From positions 94,458-158,457 of the forward strand of contig NZ_VEDO01000013.1 in assembly GCF_007677875.1 (NCBI RefSeq): a stretch of 64,000 bases of DNA. Direction: 5' to 3'. Numbering within the stretch: position 1 is the stretch's first letter; every line of letters begins with the position of its first letter. The notes beneath the pieces are model-generated. The model saw only the letters and a list, made by a program, of their open reading frames with translations. It did not search any database and was not told the origin of the DNA. This stretch comes from Variovorax boronicumulans (lineage in GTDB: Bacteria; Pseudomonadota; Gammaproteobacteria; Burkholderiales; Burkholderiaceae_C). A program made the translations under genes and the position numbers. Below, piece after piece: positions 16,900 to 25,938 of the stretch.

Positions 16900-17678
16900 C
16901 GGGCACCCATCCTGACGGCACCGTCGACGCGAACGCATTCTCCGTTCATGTAGCCATTCGTCAGCAGGAACTCGACCAAGTGGGCGTACTCGTCGGGATC
17001 GCCGATGCGGGCGGGGAACGGCACCGATGCTTCCAGCGCACGGCGGACGTGTTCCGGTCCGGTTTGCAGCATCGGCGTGTTGAAAAAGCCCGGCTTGACC
17101 GCATTGACGCGGATGCCCTCGCTCGCGAAGTCACGTGCGATCGGCAGCGTCATACCCGCCACGCCGGCCTTGGACGCCGCATACGCCGCCTGCCCCATCT
17201 GTCCCTCGTCGGCCGCGATCGACGCGGTGTTGACGATGGCACCCCGCTCGCCGTCGGCCATGCGTACCAGACCGAGCATGCCGGCCGACGATTTCGCGAT
17301 GCAGCGGAAGGTACCGATCAGGTTGACCTGGAGCACGCGCTCGTAGTCGGCCATCGGATAGTGCCGGACGGCGCCGCTCGTCTTGTCCCGTGCCGCGGCC
17401 TTGTGCGCGTGCACGATGCCAGCGCAGTTCACGAGGATGCGCTCCTGGCCGTGCGCCTCGCGCGCTCGGCTGAAAGCCTCGTCGATGCTGGCATCCGAAG
17501 TGACATCGGCACGGCAGAACACGCCGCCGATCCTGCGCGCCAGCGCTTCACCGGCTTGGGCGTCGAGATCGAACAGGGCCACCCGAACGCCATGGGCGGC
17601 CAGCCGCAGCGCCGTGGCCGCGCCCAGTCCCTTGCTCCCACCCGTGACAACCGCCGCCACACTGCGATCGAGCTTCAT
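16896..17678 (-). CDS. SDR dehydrogenase resembling type-II 3-hydroxyacyl-CoA dehydrogenase (HSD10-like)
   Basis: This 260-aa SDR has TGGSKGLG at 12-19, NCAG near 84-87, catalytic Ser in NTASIA, and YAASK at 166-170. The layout, with an inserted loop (HKAAARDKTSGAVRHYPMAD) and MTLPIARDFASEGIRVNAVKPG, resembles the HSD17B10 type of 3-hydroxyacyl-CoA dehydrogenase, which oxidises 3-hydroxyacyl-CoA to 3-ketoacyl-CoA, the substrate of the thiolase in this operon. GGGGAGGTC precedes ATG 17678, and the start overlaps the ligase stop. Confidence 0.85.
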   Translation of the reverse strand: MKLDRSVAAVVTGGSKGLGAATALRLAAHGVRVALFDLDAQAGEALARRIGGVFCRADVTSDASIDEAFSRAREAHGQERILVNCAGIVHAHKAAARDKTSGAVRHYPMADYERVLQVNLIGTFRCIAKSSAGMLGLVRMADGERGAIVNTASIAADEGQMGQAAYAASKAGVAGMTLPIARDFASEGIRVNAVKPGFFNTPMLQTGPEHVRRALEASVPFPARIGDPDEYAHLVEFLLTNGYMNGECVRVDGAVRMGAR

Positions 17679-19306
17679 GCGACCTCCCCGGCTGCGGTTT
17701 TGCCCAGGCCTTCTTCGACATGCACGCTGTGGGGCGAGCTCGCCAGCGCTTCCACCAGATTGCGTTCCAGCGGCTTCTCCGATGCGGTCTTCGGAATCTC
17801 CGGCAGCACCTGGATGAAGCTCGGCACGAAGTTCGGCTCCAGCGCGGCACGGCAGCAGCGGAACAGGGCCTGCACGTTCATGGTCGCAGCGTGGAGCGGC
17901 ACGACGGCCGCCACCACGTCCTTCTCCCCGGGCGCCCCCGACGACGACGGCACACCGTAGACGAAGACGTCGCGCACCAGCCCCGACTCGGCGATCGCCT
18001 TCTCGACGTAGGCGGTGGCGATGAAATCGCCGTTGCGGCGCAGGCCGCCGCCCTGGCGGTACTCGAAGAACAGCCAGCCGTCCGCGTCCTCGCGCACCAC
18101 GTCGCCCATGTGCAGCCAGCCGCCAGCCCCCTTGCGCGCGGAGGCTTCGGGGTTGCCGACGTAGGCGACCTGGTAGGGCGACCCGTCGGCGTGCCCGATC
18201 CACAGCTCGCCCGGCGTGCCGCGCGGCACATCTGCACCCGCGTCGTCGACGATGCGGTGCTTGAACTGCGCAGCGAGCCGGCCGATGCTCCCGACCGGTC
18301 CCTGGCCGATCGGCTTGACGGCCAGCCCGCCCTCTGCCGAGCCGTAGAACTCCAGCACCTGCACGCCGAAACGGTTCTCGAACTTTTCCCAGATGGCCGC
18401 TGGCATCCCGGCGGATACGACGAACCGAACCGGGTTGTCGGCATCGTCCGCAAGCGGCGGCTCCGCGTACAGAGTGGTCGTCATGCCGCCCAGCAGTGTG
18501 AACGTCGTGCAGCGGTACCGGCGCGTGATGGCCCACAGCCGCGAGCGTGTGAACCTGCGAGAGAACACGACCGGCAATCCCCCCAGCAGTGCAGGCGCGA
18601 GCGTGACCTGCAAGGCATTCGCATGGGTGAGTGACAGGCCGGAGTAAAGCCGGTCGTCGGGCCGGTAGCCGAAGGCCCGCAGCGCCGCTTCGGCGGTGTC
18701 GCAGAAGCGGCGGTGTGTCAGCACGATGCCCTTGGGCTCCCCGGTCGTGCCAGAGGTGTGCATGATCTGCATCACCTCGTCGCCGTTGTCCTGCGGCACC
18801 GGGAAATCGTCGCCTTCCGATGGCAGCGCCGCATAGTCCTCGACATCCGCGCGCCAGCGCGAGCGGTCCGGGCCTTCGTTGGTGGCGAGGGCGACAATCC
18901 AGTCCAGTGCGGCGCCGGTTTCAGCAAGCCCCTCGGCCTGTTGCAGCGCATAGTCGGCCACGACCAGTCCCGTCGCCTTCGCGTTGACGAGCATGAAGGC
19001 CAACTTCTCGCCCTTGGTCCGCGGATCGATCGGTACCAGCACGGCACGCAGCAAGGTCGCGGCCACCATCAGTTCGACGAACTCTGCATGGTTGGCCATC
19101 AGCAGCGCAACGACGCTGCCGGGGCCCACACCGCGCTGGCGCAGGCCGCGCGCCAGCGCCTGGCCATGGCGCCAGAGTTGGCCATAGCTGCGCGTGACAT
19201 CGGGCACCACCGCGCCGCCTTCGAACCGCAAGGCCTCACGATCCGGCTGGGCGCGCGCGAATGACTGGACGATGGACGCGAGATTGATATGGGAACTCTT
19301 GGTCAT
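17675..19306 (-). CDS. AMP-dependent acyl-CoA synthetase/ligase
   Basis: This 543-aa adenylate-forming enzyme has the P-loop-like TSGTTGEPKG at 184-193, FYGSAEGGLAV (motif A5 region), MGDVVREDADGWLFF, and a late Lys in KTASEKPLERN, which is the expected place for the acyl-adenylation lysine. It activates an organic acid to its CoA thioester. The A8 hinge is unusual: LRRNGDFIATAYVEKAI instead of the common GGxxIxxxEVE, a pattern seen in some carnitine/crotonobetaine ligase-like subfamilies. ATG 19306 lies 4 bp after the thiolase stop; the stop overlaps the next ATG. Confidence 0.85.
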   Translation of the reverse strand: MTKSSHINLASIVQSFARAQPDREALRFEGGAVVPDVTRSYGQLWRHGQALARGLRQRGVGPGSVVALLMANHAEFVELMVAATLLRAVLVPIDPRTKGEKLAFMLVNAKATGLVVADYALQQAEGLAETGAALDWIVALATNEGPDRSRWRADVEDYAALPSEGDDFPVPQDNGDEVMQIMHTSGTTGEPKGIVLTHRRFCDTAEAALRAFGYRPDDRLYSGLSLTHANALQVTLAPALLGGLPVVFSRRFTRSRLWAITRRYRCTTFTLLGGMTTTLYAEPPLADDADNPVRFVVSAGMPAAIWEKFENRFGVQVLEFYGSAEGGLAVKPIGQGPVGSIGRLAAQFKHRIVDDAGADVPRGTPGELWIGHADGSPYQVAYVGNPEASARKGAGGWLHMGDVVREDADGWLFFEYRQGGGLRRNGDFIATAYVEKAIAESGLVRDVFVYGVPSSSGAPGEKDVVAAVVPLHAATMNVQALFRCCRAALEPNFVPSFIQVLPEIPKTASEKPLERNLVEALASSPHSVHVEEGLGKTAAGEVA

Positions 19307-19310
19307 TGCC

Positions 19311-20546
19311 TCATGGCCTTTGCAAAACGCTGATGACGATGGCTGCAGCATCCTCGCCGATCCAGCCGCCGCCGTTTTCGGCGAGGGCGGTACGAGCGCC
19401 CGGGACCTGGCGCGGGCCGCAGCGTCCGCGCAGCTGGTCCGCCAGTTCGACCAATTGGGCACATCCCGATGCGCCGATCGGATGCCCCTTGCGCAACAAC
19501 CCGCCCGAGGGGTTGACAGGCACCCGGCCGCCGAGCCGCGTGGCACCACTGTTGAGCAGGGTCAGGGCCTCGCCTGGTGCGGCCAGGCCCAGGTGCTCGT
19601 AGTACATCAACTCCGCCGGCGCGGCCGCGTCGTGCAGTTCCACCACGTCGATGTCCGCCGGCCCGACTCCTGCAGCGGCGTAGGCTTCGGCAGCGACGGT
19701 CGGCGCCAGGCGCGGCCCATCGCCGTCTGCATGGTCCCAGCCCGAGGCCAGCACGGAGGACAACACGCGGACCGGCTCCTGCAACCCCAGCCGTGCGGCG
19801 GCCTTGCCGGAAACCAACACCATTGCCGCCGCGCCATCGCCGATGGGCGCGCACATCGGGCGCGTCATTGGATCGACGATCAGCGGCGCGGCCAGCACCT
19901 GCTCGATCGTGAGCACATCCTGAAACTGCGCTTTGGGGTTCAGGCTGCCATGGAAAGAATTCTTGGCGGCCACCGCGGCGAAATCACGCTGCGTCACGCC
20001 GGTCTGGCGCATGTAGTCGCGCGCCAGGCGCGCGTACACGTCCATGAACAGCGAGCGCGACCTGCCCGCCTCTGCGAGGTCGGCCGTGGCACCGGTCCGC
20101 GCCATGCCTTCGGCCAGCGAGGCGATGACCTCGTCGATGGCTTCGACGTCGACGGCGCCCTGGAAGACGGAGAAGGTGCGCTGCTTGTCCGTGCTGTAGA
20201 GCTTCTCGAAGCCAGCGACCAGCACGACGTCGTGGGCGCCCAGCGCAATCATCTGCACGGCCTGCTGGAACGCGGTGGCCGACGTGGCGCACGCATTCTC
20301 CACGTTGACGACTGGGATGCGGCCGATGCCCATGCCCCGCAGCACGACTTGGCCAGGAACCAGCACCTGCCCGGTCATGACGCCCGCGGCGGCGTTGCCC
20401 ATGTAGGCGGCCTGCAGTTGCGACGGCTGCAGTCCGGCGTCGGCGAGCGCTTGTGCGATCGCTTCCGCGGCGAGCGACTTCAGGCCGCGGTCGAGAAACT
20501 TGCCGAAGCGGGTCATTCCCGTCCCAGCGATGAATACAGCTTGCAT
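19311..20546 (-). CDS. SCP2/SCPx-type thiolase
   Basis: This 411-aa protein opens with FIAGTGMTRFGKFLDR, the typical start of SCPx-like thiolases. The acyl-accepting Cys86 sits in NVENACATSA. The second active-site region is VVELHDAAAPAEL, and the His of NPSGGLLRKGHPIGASG is near residue 350. In this subfamily the enzyme cleaves 3-ketoacyl-CoA, often with branched or ring-bearing chains such as steroid side chains. It follows the TctC receptor by 22 bp. A second thiolase of this type is at 42.5 kb but belongs to a different operon. Confidence 0.85.
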   Translation of the reverse strand: MQAVFIAGTGMTRFGKFLDRGLKSLAAEAIAQALADAGLQPSQLQAAYMGNAAAGVMTGQVLVPGQVVLRGMGIGRIPVVNVENACATSATAFQQAVQMIALGAHDVVLVAGFEKLYSTDKQRTFSVFQGAVDVEAIDEVIASLAEGMARTGATADLAEAGRSRSLFMDVYARLARDYMRQTGVTQRDFAAVAAKNSFHGSLNPKAQFQDVLTIEQVLAAPLIVDPMTRPMCAPIGDGAAAMVLVSGKAAARLGLQEPVRVLSSVLASGWDHADGDGPRLAPTVAAEAYAAAGVGPADIDVVELHDAAAPAELMYYEHLGLAAPGEALTLLNSGATRLGGRVPVNPSGGLLRKGHPIGASGCAQLVELADQLRGRCGPRQVPGARTALAENGGGWIGEDAAAIVISVLQRP

Positions 20547-20568
20547 GGAGATCAGCTCTTGGTTGCCT

Positions 20569-21564
20569 TCACTCGGGCTGGAAATTGATGGAGCGTAGAA
20601 GTTCGCCGTTCTTTTCGAAGTCCGCACGCAGGGATTTGGACAGTTCGTCCGAACTCAGCGGCTGCCCGGGATCGAGGCCGATCTCCTGCAGGCGGCCGCG
20701 CACGGCGGGCTGCTCAAGGATCCTCTGGATGGCTTGGCGCAGCTGCGCCTGGGCCGCAGCGGGAACGCTGGGCGTGACCCATACGCCCATCCAGACCACC
20801 GTTTCAAGATCAGGGTAGCCGAGCTCGCGGAACGTCGGCACCTCTGGCAAGGCCGGCGAACGCTGCGGCAGGCTCACGGCATAGGCCTTCAGCTTGCCCG
20901 ACTTGATCAGTGGGAGTGCCGTCGAGACGCCGTCGAACATCAGGGGGACATGGCCGCCCATCACATCGGTGAGCCCCGGCATCGAGCTCTTGTACGGCAC
21001 GTGCGTCATGTCCAGGCCCGCGCTGCGGTTGAGCTTGAGGCCGCTGGTGTGCGCGACCGTCCCTGCGCTGTAAGAAGCGTAGCTGACCTTGCCGGGATTG
21101 GCCTTGATGTACGCAACCAGTTCATCCATCGTGTTGGCCGGGAGCGATGGCTTTCCCACCAGCACCAGACCGAAACGCGCGAACTCGGCGACCGGCTTGA
21201 CCTCCTTGGCCATGTCGATGCGCAGCTTGACGATGTGCGGCACCTCCGAGACCAGGCCGCTGATCGCCACCAGCACAGTCGAACCATCGTGGGGCGCCTG
21301 CATCAGATCGTTGACGGCGATGGCGCCACCGCCGCCTGGCTTGGTATCGACCACCACCGGCCGCCCCAATTCTTTTTGCAAGCCGTCGCCCAGCATGCGC
21401 GCCACGATGTCGGACGCGCCGCCAGCGGCCCCCGCGACGACGATGCGCACAGGCTTGCTGGCTGCGGGTTGCGCCTGCACACTGGGACCTGCCAGCGCGG
21501 CCAGCGCAATGGCGGCGGCGTAGAACCAGCGGCTCCGTCGTGGGGCGTACGTTGAGCGTTGCAT
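20569..21564 (-). CDS. TctC/Bug-family periplasmic solute receptor
   Basis: This 331-aa exported receptor has a signal peptide (about 1-31, cut near VQAQ) and the hallmark Bug features: PVRIVVAGAAGGASDIVARMLG, RPVVVDTKPGGGGAIAVNDL, and THVPYKSSMPGLTDVMGGHV. Such receptors bind small carboxylates for tripartite tricarboxylate (TctAB) transporters. No TctA or TctB gene is nearby, which is common for Burkholderiales Bug proteins. It is the first enzyme-side gene after the TetR gene, 53 bp away, so it probably delivers the substrate of this operon. Confidence 0.88.
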   Translation of the reverse strand: MQRSTYAPRRSRWFYAAAIALAALAGPSVQAQPAASKPVRIVVAGAAGGASDIVARMLGDGLQKELGRPVVVDTKPGGGGAIAVNDLMQAPHDGSTVLVAISGLVSEVPHIVKLRIDMAKEVKPVAEFARFGLVLVGKPSLPANTMDELVAYIKANPGKVSYASYSAGTVAHTSGLKLNRSAGLDMTHVPYKSSMPGLTDVMGGHVPLMFDGVSTALPLIKSGKLKAYAVSLPQRSPALPEVPTFRELGYPDLETVVWMGVWVTPSVPAAAQAQLRQAIQRILEQPAVRGRLQEIGLDPGQPLSSDELSKSLRADFEKNGELLRSINFQPE

Positions 21565-21617
21565 GAATGTCTCCGTTCAGTTCGATGTTTTATGAAAAGG
21601 GTTGAGGGCAGGCGTGG

Positions 21618-22298
21618 TCACTTGGCGAGGCTGTTGCGCGAGCGCTTGGCGCCGACGGCGGCCGGCTTGCTGACCGAAACGCCGTTCCACACGATCGAGA
21701 AAAGCGGGGCTGCCTGGCCTGGCAACGAATAGCTGCGGCGCCGGTACTCCCACATCAGGAAGGCCCGGTTGAAGACCGCGTTGAATGCGTCAAGGACGGT
21801 TCGGGCATCGATGTCGCTGCGCAGTTCACCTTGCTGCTGCGCGTCGGTGATGGCGTGCAACATGCGCCGCATCAGGTTTCGCTGACCGAAGCTGGGGTCG
21901 CGCATCCAGCGCTCCAGTGGCACCGTCATGAAAATGATGCGGCCCACGTTGGGATTGCGCTCGTAGAACTCGAGGTGCAAGGTCAGCACACGCAGCAGCT
22001 TGGACCGCAGCTCGCCGTCCCCATCGAGTGGTTCCAGCGCCGCCGGGTACAGCCCCTCGAGCCAGTGCTGGATGAACCAAAACAGCAGCGCCTCCTTGTC
22101 GCCGAAATAGCGGTAGATGGTGCGAAAGCTCATGCCTGCTTCGCGAGCAATCGTGCGCATGTCCGCTCTATGGAAGTCGCCTGCGGAGTAGATCTCCATG
22201 ACCACGGGTGACAGCCGGTCGCGCAAGTTGTCGGGAATCGGCGCAGGCAGCGGGCTTTCCCAGGCAGGCATATCCGTCGGCGGCAGACTTTTCGGCAT
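21618..22298 (-). CDS. TetR/AcrR-family regulator of the thiolase-ligase-SDR operon
   Basis: This 226-aa protein has an N-terminal TetR helix-turn-helix (about 30-75, FHRADMRTIAREAGMSFRTI followed by YRYFGDKEALL) and a ligand-binding C-terminal domain (FYERNPNVGRIIFMTVPLER). The HTH starts later than usual because of a 28-residue Pro-rich head. It lies first in the operon, and two palindromes sit 11-45 bp upstream of its start. It probably represses itself and everything downstream until an acyl-CoA or acid ligand binds. ATG 22298 is chosen; the 42-codon upstream extension would run through the operators. Confidence 0.85.
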   Translation of the reverse strand: MPKSLPPTDMPAWESPLPAPIPDNLRDRLSPVVMEIYSAGDFHRADMRTIAREAGMSFRTIYRYFGDKEALLFWFIQHWLEGLYPAALEPLDGDGELRSKLLRVLTLHLEFYERNPNVGRIIFMTVPLERWMRDPSFGQRNLMRRMLHAITDAQQQGELRSDIDARTVLDAFNAVFNRAFLMWEYRRRSYSLPGQAAPLFSIVWNGVSVSKPAAVGAKRSRNSLAK

Positions 22299-22308
22299 TG
22301 CAAATTTG

Positions 22309-22323
22309 GATAACGTTGTTATC
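22309..22323. promoter_or_regulatory. Proximal TetR operator palindrome
   Basis: GATAAC-GTT-GTTATC is a perfect 6+6 bp palindrome, 11 bp upstream of the TetR start. It is repeated almost exactly 20 bp further up. Confidence 0.7.
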
Positions 22324-22328
22324 GCGAT

Positions 22329-22343
22329 GGTAACGGCGTTATC
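22329..22343. promoter_or_regulatory. Distal TetR operator palindrome
   Basis: GGTAAC-GGC-GTTATC differs from a perfect palindrome by one base. Its centre is exactly 20 bp from that of the proximal copy, about two helical turns, which suits cooperative binding of two dimers on one DNA face. Confidence 0.65.
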
Positions 22344-22747
22344 TCTTGAGTCGCTAGGGGAAACCCGCAGTAAGGTTGTGGAGCGATCACCGGATGCCCC
22401 GATGGAGGCACCACCTCGACCCAATGCCCCGTCGTCTCCAAACCGTTTCGCACAGAAGGGTCAGGTGAGCCGCGCGCTCGTTCAGAACAGCAGCGTCGTG
22501 CTTGGCCGGGGCGACGTAAAAAAGGTGGGGGACGCGGTCTTGCGAGCCCTGGGCCAGAGCGGCCCTCCATTTGGCCAATGCGCATAGCGGCTCTTGAGCG
22601 CTCAATCAGAAGCCCAACGGGATGGTCAGCCCGCGGCTGCTGCTGGCTGATAACGTCCGTACGGGCTTCTCGAATATGAGGGTTAGCAAAATCCAGAACT
22701 GGATCTCGACGGGCTTGCGGCTCATGTGCGACAAAAGGGCCAAGGAA
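22344..22747. other. Gap between the catabolic operon and the ICE block
   Basis: No convincing gene is seen. The left part should hold the promoter of the TetR operon. A 148-codon minus frame through here has Arg/Pro-rich content and is probably noise. Confidence 0.4.
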
Positions 22748-22781
22748 AAGCCCCCACCTCGGCAAACCGAGGTGGGGGCTT
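22748..22781 (-). terminator. Strong intrinsic terminator after the ICE helicase gene
   Basis: A perfect 15-bp stem (AAGCCCCCACCTCGG and its complement) closes on a 4-base loop. On the minus strand it is followed by TTTTCC (the outer stem Ts plus two more). It lies 20 bp after the helicase stop, so it ends the minus-strand ICE transcript. Confidence 0.85.
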
Positions 22782-22800
22782 CACATGTGCCGCGTGCGAG

Positions 22801-25212
22801 CTACGCGGCCGCCAGCAGTTCCTTCGCCAGCGTCACTTCCAAGCTGTCACCCTGGGAGTCGTTCAGCACGTCCAGACCGGATTCCGGCATGTCGCCCGAG
22901 GTCGACTGCGACACCGCGATCTTTTTGCCCATGAGCCGCAGGCAGTCCATCTGCGTGGTGCCTGCGTAGCCAAGGAAGAAGACCTTGACCGACTTGCGCT
23001 GCCCGATCCGCCAGCTGCGCCTTGCGGCTTGCTGGACGGTGTAGACATTGAAGCCTGACTGCATGAACACGATGGTCGGGAACTCCAACAGATCGAGACC
23101 CGTTTTCACGAGCTCGGGATTGCACAGCACCACATCGACGCCGCGCTCCACCTGGTCTGCCACCCAGTCCTCGCGCTTGGATGCGTCCACGCTCGCGCGC
23201 AGCACAGCGACCTTGAAGCCGCGGACTTCGAGCAGGTTGCGTAGCCTGGCGGTCGTGTCCCGCGTACCCGAATAGATCGTGTACGCGAGAACCCGACGCC
23301 CTGCCGCCTTCTCCTGCTTGCAGATCTCCACAAGCCTGACCTCCTTGGGCATCAGCGTGGAGTCGTCGAACATGGCCGGCTGCATGTGCAGCACAGCGCG
23401 TGTGCGAGGATGGCGGACCGTTTCAGGCCGGAAGCAGCAGTCTGGCCAGGCCAGCAGCACGTTCATCACGACACCGAGCAGTGTGCTGTCCTTCATGGCC
23501 AATGCCTGCTTGACGATGCGCACCAGGTTGGCCGCCATGGCGGCGTAGGCGACGCCCTGTGCCTCCTCCATCTGCACCGGCTCGAAGACCTCCTCGTAGG
23601 GAGGCAACGCTTTCGCCTCGATCTCCCGCAGCTTCAGGAACACCGTGATGGGCAGCACATAGCGCAGGATGCCGACAGGGCCGAAGCCAGGCGCCTTGCT
23701 GGTGCGGACTGTCATGCTCTTGGCCTTGGCCGTGCGATGCGACGATGACCCGGTTTCCCGGTACACGTCTTTGAGCACCCCATGCTCGCGCATGAACGCC
23801 ATGTTGGCACTGTGGAACGAGCCACGCTCGCTGGGCTTGAAGCCATCGGCCACCATCACGGCGGGGTTCAGCCGCCACAGCAGGTGGAACAGGTCATCCG
23901 CATAGCCGCCCATCAGCGTTCCGGTCAGCAGCAGTGTCTTGCGACACTGGCTGGCCAGCACGCCCATCGCCTGGCCCTGGGCACTGCCCTCGTTCTTGTA
24001 CTCGTGGCCCTCGTCGACGACCAGCAAACCGAAGTGGTGCTTCGGAAGGTAGCGCTTGATGAACTCGGTGGCTTGGTAGCCGCCTTGCCCGATTGAGAAC
24101 TCGAAGGTTGCCATCGAGCGCTCCAACCTGCGCGCCTGGCGATCGCTGAAGACCATGTTGCCGTTCTCGTCCATCAGGTTGATGAATTCGTAGACGTTGT
24201 CCTCCAGCATCGAGCCCAGCAGCGATTCGCCGAACATGTCCAGCAGCCTCTTCGAGGCCACGGGACCGATCGTCGGCAGCTGCTGCATGGCCGCTCCCAC
24301 CAGGTCGCGAAGCGATTGCTTCGCGGTGCCAGGCCGGATCAGCGTCCACAGCGGGCTCCTGCAGGTCTTGACGGTGCACTGCATGCGTTGGTCGCTCAGC
24401 ACGGCCGCAGCCAGCTCAGCGGACATCCAGGTGCGCGCCCCCTCCCCGTCTATGCGGTCGAGTGGCGCCATGCACTGCGGGCAGCAGGCGACCGTGTGGG
24501 TCTGAAGCTCGTCGCGCATGCGTCGGGTGATGAAGGCCGGCTTCCAGTGGAAACCCATGCGCATGCGCACGCGGCCTAGCACGTAGAACTCGGGCTGGCG
24601 GCTCTTCAACCCCAGCGTCGCGCGCAGCTGCAGCAACTTGCGCAAGGTGTCGGGACCGTTGAGCACCCAGACCTTCGCCCCTGGCACCGTCTCCATGATC
24701 TCCCGCCGCCACTTGTAGACCAGGTGGGGCGGGCTGACGATCAGCGTGCGCGGGTGCTCCTGTTGGATCACCGCGGCCGCACAGATCGCCATCATGGTCT
24801 TGCCCGAACCCATCTCGGCGTTCAGGACCGCGGCGGGCTCGCCACGGTCCAGCAAGAGCTTGCACACGGCCTGCACGGCCTCCGACTGCGCCGGGAACGG
24901 CTTGCGCCGCAGCGAGGCCATCACGGCCTGGCGTGCCTGCCATGCCGCAAGGGGCTGATCCAGGACTGGCTGGTAGACGGGCGGGTTGCTCGCCTTCACC
25001 TGTTCCAGCATGCTGGCCCCGAAGGACCGCATGAAGTCGCCCAGGGCGATGGTCTCGCTGACGACGCCGTCCATGATGTCGGTCGGGCCGGCGAGGTCTT
25101 CTTGCTGTTGCAGTGCCTCGGCCGAGGCGGCCGCATCCTGCTCCTGATCCGACGTGGCCAGGGCCGCTGCGTCGGGACTGTCGATGACCGCAAGGTCGTT
25201 GGTGGATTGCAT
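22801..25212 (-). CDS. SNF2/SF2-type helicase of the ICE maintenance block
   Basis: This 803-aa ATPase has motif I NAEMGSGKTMM (GSGKT at 135-139), motif II VVDEGHEYKN (near 399), motif III LLLTGTLMGG, and motif VI QQAARRSWRIGQRK (near 735), an SNF2/ERCC-like arrangement. Between motifs I and II lies a long insert with CCPQC and CTVKTC, which may bind zinc. ICEs of this class carry such helicases next to a DUF6094 methyltransferase; their exact role is unproven. ATG 25212 is fixed by AAGGAGAG. It is the last gene before the terminator. Confidence 0.85.
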   Translation of the reverse strand: MQSTNDLAVIDSPDAAALATSDQEQDAAASAEALQQQEDLAGPTDIMDGVVSETIALGDFMRSFGASMLEQVKASNPPVYQPVLDQPLAAWQARQAVMASLRRKPFPAQSEAVQAVCKLLLDRGEPAAVLNAEMGSGKTMMAICAAAVIQQEHPRTLIVSPPHLVYKWRREIMETVPGAKVWVLNGPDTLRKLLQLRATLGLKSRQPEFYVLGRVRMRMGFHWKPAFITRRMRDELQTHTVACCPQCMAPLDRIDGEGARTWMSAELAAAVLSDQRMQCTVKTCRSPLWTLIRPGTAKQSLRDLVGAAMQQLPTIGPVASKRLLDMFGESLLGSMLEDNVYEFINLMDENGNMVFSDRQARRLERSMATFEFSIGQGGYQATEFIKRYLPKHHFGLLVVDEGHEYKNEGSAQGQAMGVLASQCRKTLLLTGTLMGGYADDLFHLLWRLNPAVMVADGFKPSERGSFHSANMAFMREHGVLKDVYRETGSSSHRTAKAKSMTVRTSKAPGFGPVGILRYVLPITVFLKLREIEAKALPPYEEVFEPVQMEEAQGVAYAAMAANLVRIVKQALAMKDSTLLGVVMNVLLAWPDCCFRPETVRHPRTRAVLHMQPAMFDDSTLMPKEVRLVEICKQEKAAGRRVLAYTIYSGTRDTTARLRNLLEVRGFKVAVLRASVDASKREDWVADQVERGVDVVLCNPELVKTGLDLLEFPTIVFMQSGFNVYTVQQAARRSWRIGQRKSVKVFFLGYAGTTQMDCLRLMGKKIAVSQSTSGDMPESGLDVLNDSQGDSLEVTLAKELLAAA

Positions 25213-25289
25213 GGATCTCTCCTTGTGGTTGAGGGGATGAATGGAAGCGCACCGGCCCCCGATGGGCTTGGTGCGCAGGTGGGGATGCA

Positions 25290-25309
25290 CCGCCGGTGGC
25301 AACCGGCGG
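25290..25309 (-). promoter_or_regulatory. Leader hairpin ahead of the helicase gene
   Basis: CCGCCGGT and ACCGGCGG pair around GGCA, giving a perfect 8-bp stem in the 105-bp gap before the helicase start. It may be an attenuator or RNA-processing site. It lacks the other elements of the repeated leaders further right. Confidence 0.5.
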
Positions 25310-25317
25310 GCGTGGGG

Positions 25318-25938
25318 CTAGAGGACGAACACCCTCAGCCGGACTTGCTCGCTGACGAAGCGAAGGAAGTGGTCGGAAATGCTGACGCGCATGGCGTCAA
25401 CTTGGCCCAGTGGCGGGTACAAGGCGTCACCGAGACGCTGGTAAGCCAGCTTGTCCATGCACCATTGCTGGAGCACGGGACGCCAGGCGTCGAGCAACGC
25501 GACAGGCGACAGCTGCCGGGTCAGTTCCCAGGCCTGGTCCAGCAGGCCGCCCAAGCGGTCTTGCGGGTCCTGGCCGGGGCATGCCCTGTGCATGGCCCAC
25601 CCGATCCGGTTGGGCCGGTCCAGGGTGTTGAAAGCCTTGTCGTACATCCAGACCTGCGACAACGGGCCGAACACGTTCTGCCTGGGCATGCGCCCGGAGA
25701 ACGTGGTCAACCCATCCGTGCTGCCGACCTCGACCGCATGACGTTCGCCATCGGCCACCAGGTGGAACCGGCTCACGCCGCCCTCCTTGTGGCCCAGCTG
25801 CATCGCAGCCTGGAATTGCATCAGCGATCCGTCGCGACCGTAGACCGAGAGGAACTTTATCGTGCCGCTGCTGTCCCGAAGGCAAGCATCGGCAAAGACC
25901 TCCGGGAACTCCTGAACGCGGTAGAGGGTGTCAGCCAT
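25318..25938 (-). CDS. Hypothetical ICE-block protein
   Basis: This 206-aa soluble protein (MADTLYRVQEFPEVF...) has no signal peptide or membrane segment and no motif I recognise. Its composition is that of a real folded protein. The start ATG 25938 lies inside the end of the next upstream gene (8-bp overlap), so it is part of the operon. The middle GRMPRQNVFGPLSQVWMYDK and the C-terminal helical half are its most distinctive parts. Related ICEs carry uncharacterised genes in this position; no function can be given. Confidence 0.7.
   Translation of the reverse strand: MADTLYRVQEFPEVFADACLRDSSGTIKFLSVYGRDGSLMQFQAAMQLGHKEGGVSRFHLVADGERHAVEVGSTDGLTTFSGRMPRQNVFGPLSQVWMYDKAFNTLDRPNRIGWAMHRACPGQDPQDRLGGLLDQAWELTRQLSPVALLDAWRPVLQQWCMDKLAYQRLGDALYPPLGQVDAMRVSISDHFLRFVSEQVRLRVFVL

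Noticed and set aside
22319..22765. 148-codon minus frame overlapping the TetR promoter
   Set aside because: It would be translated through the two operators and the terminator; composition is not protein-like.
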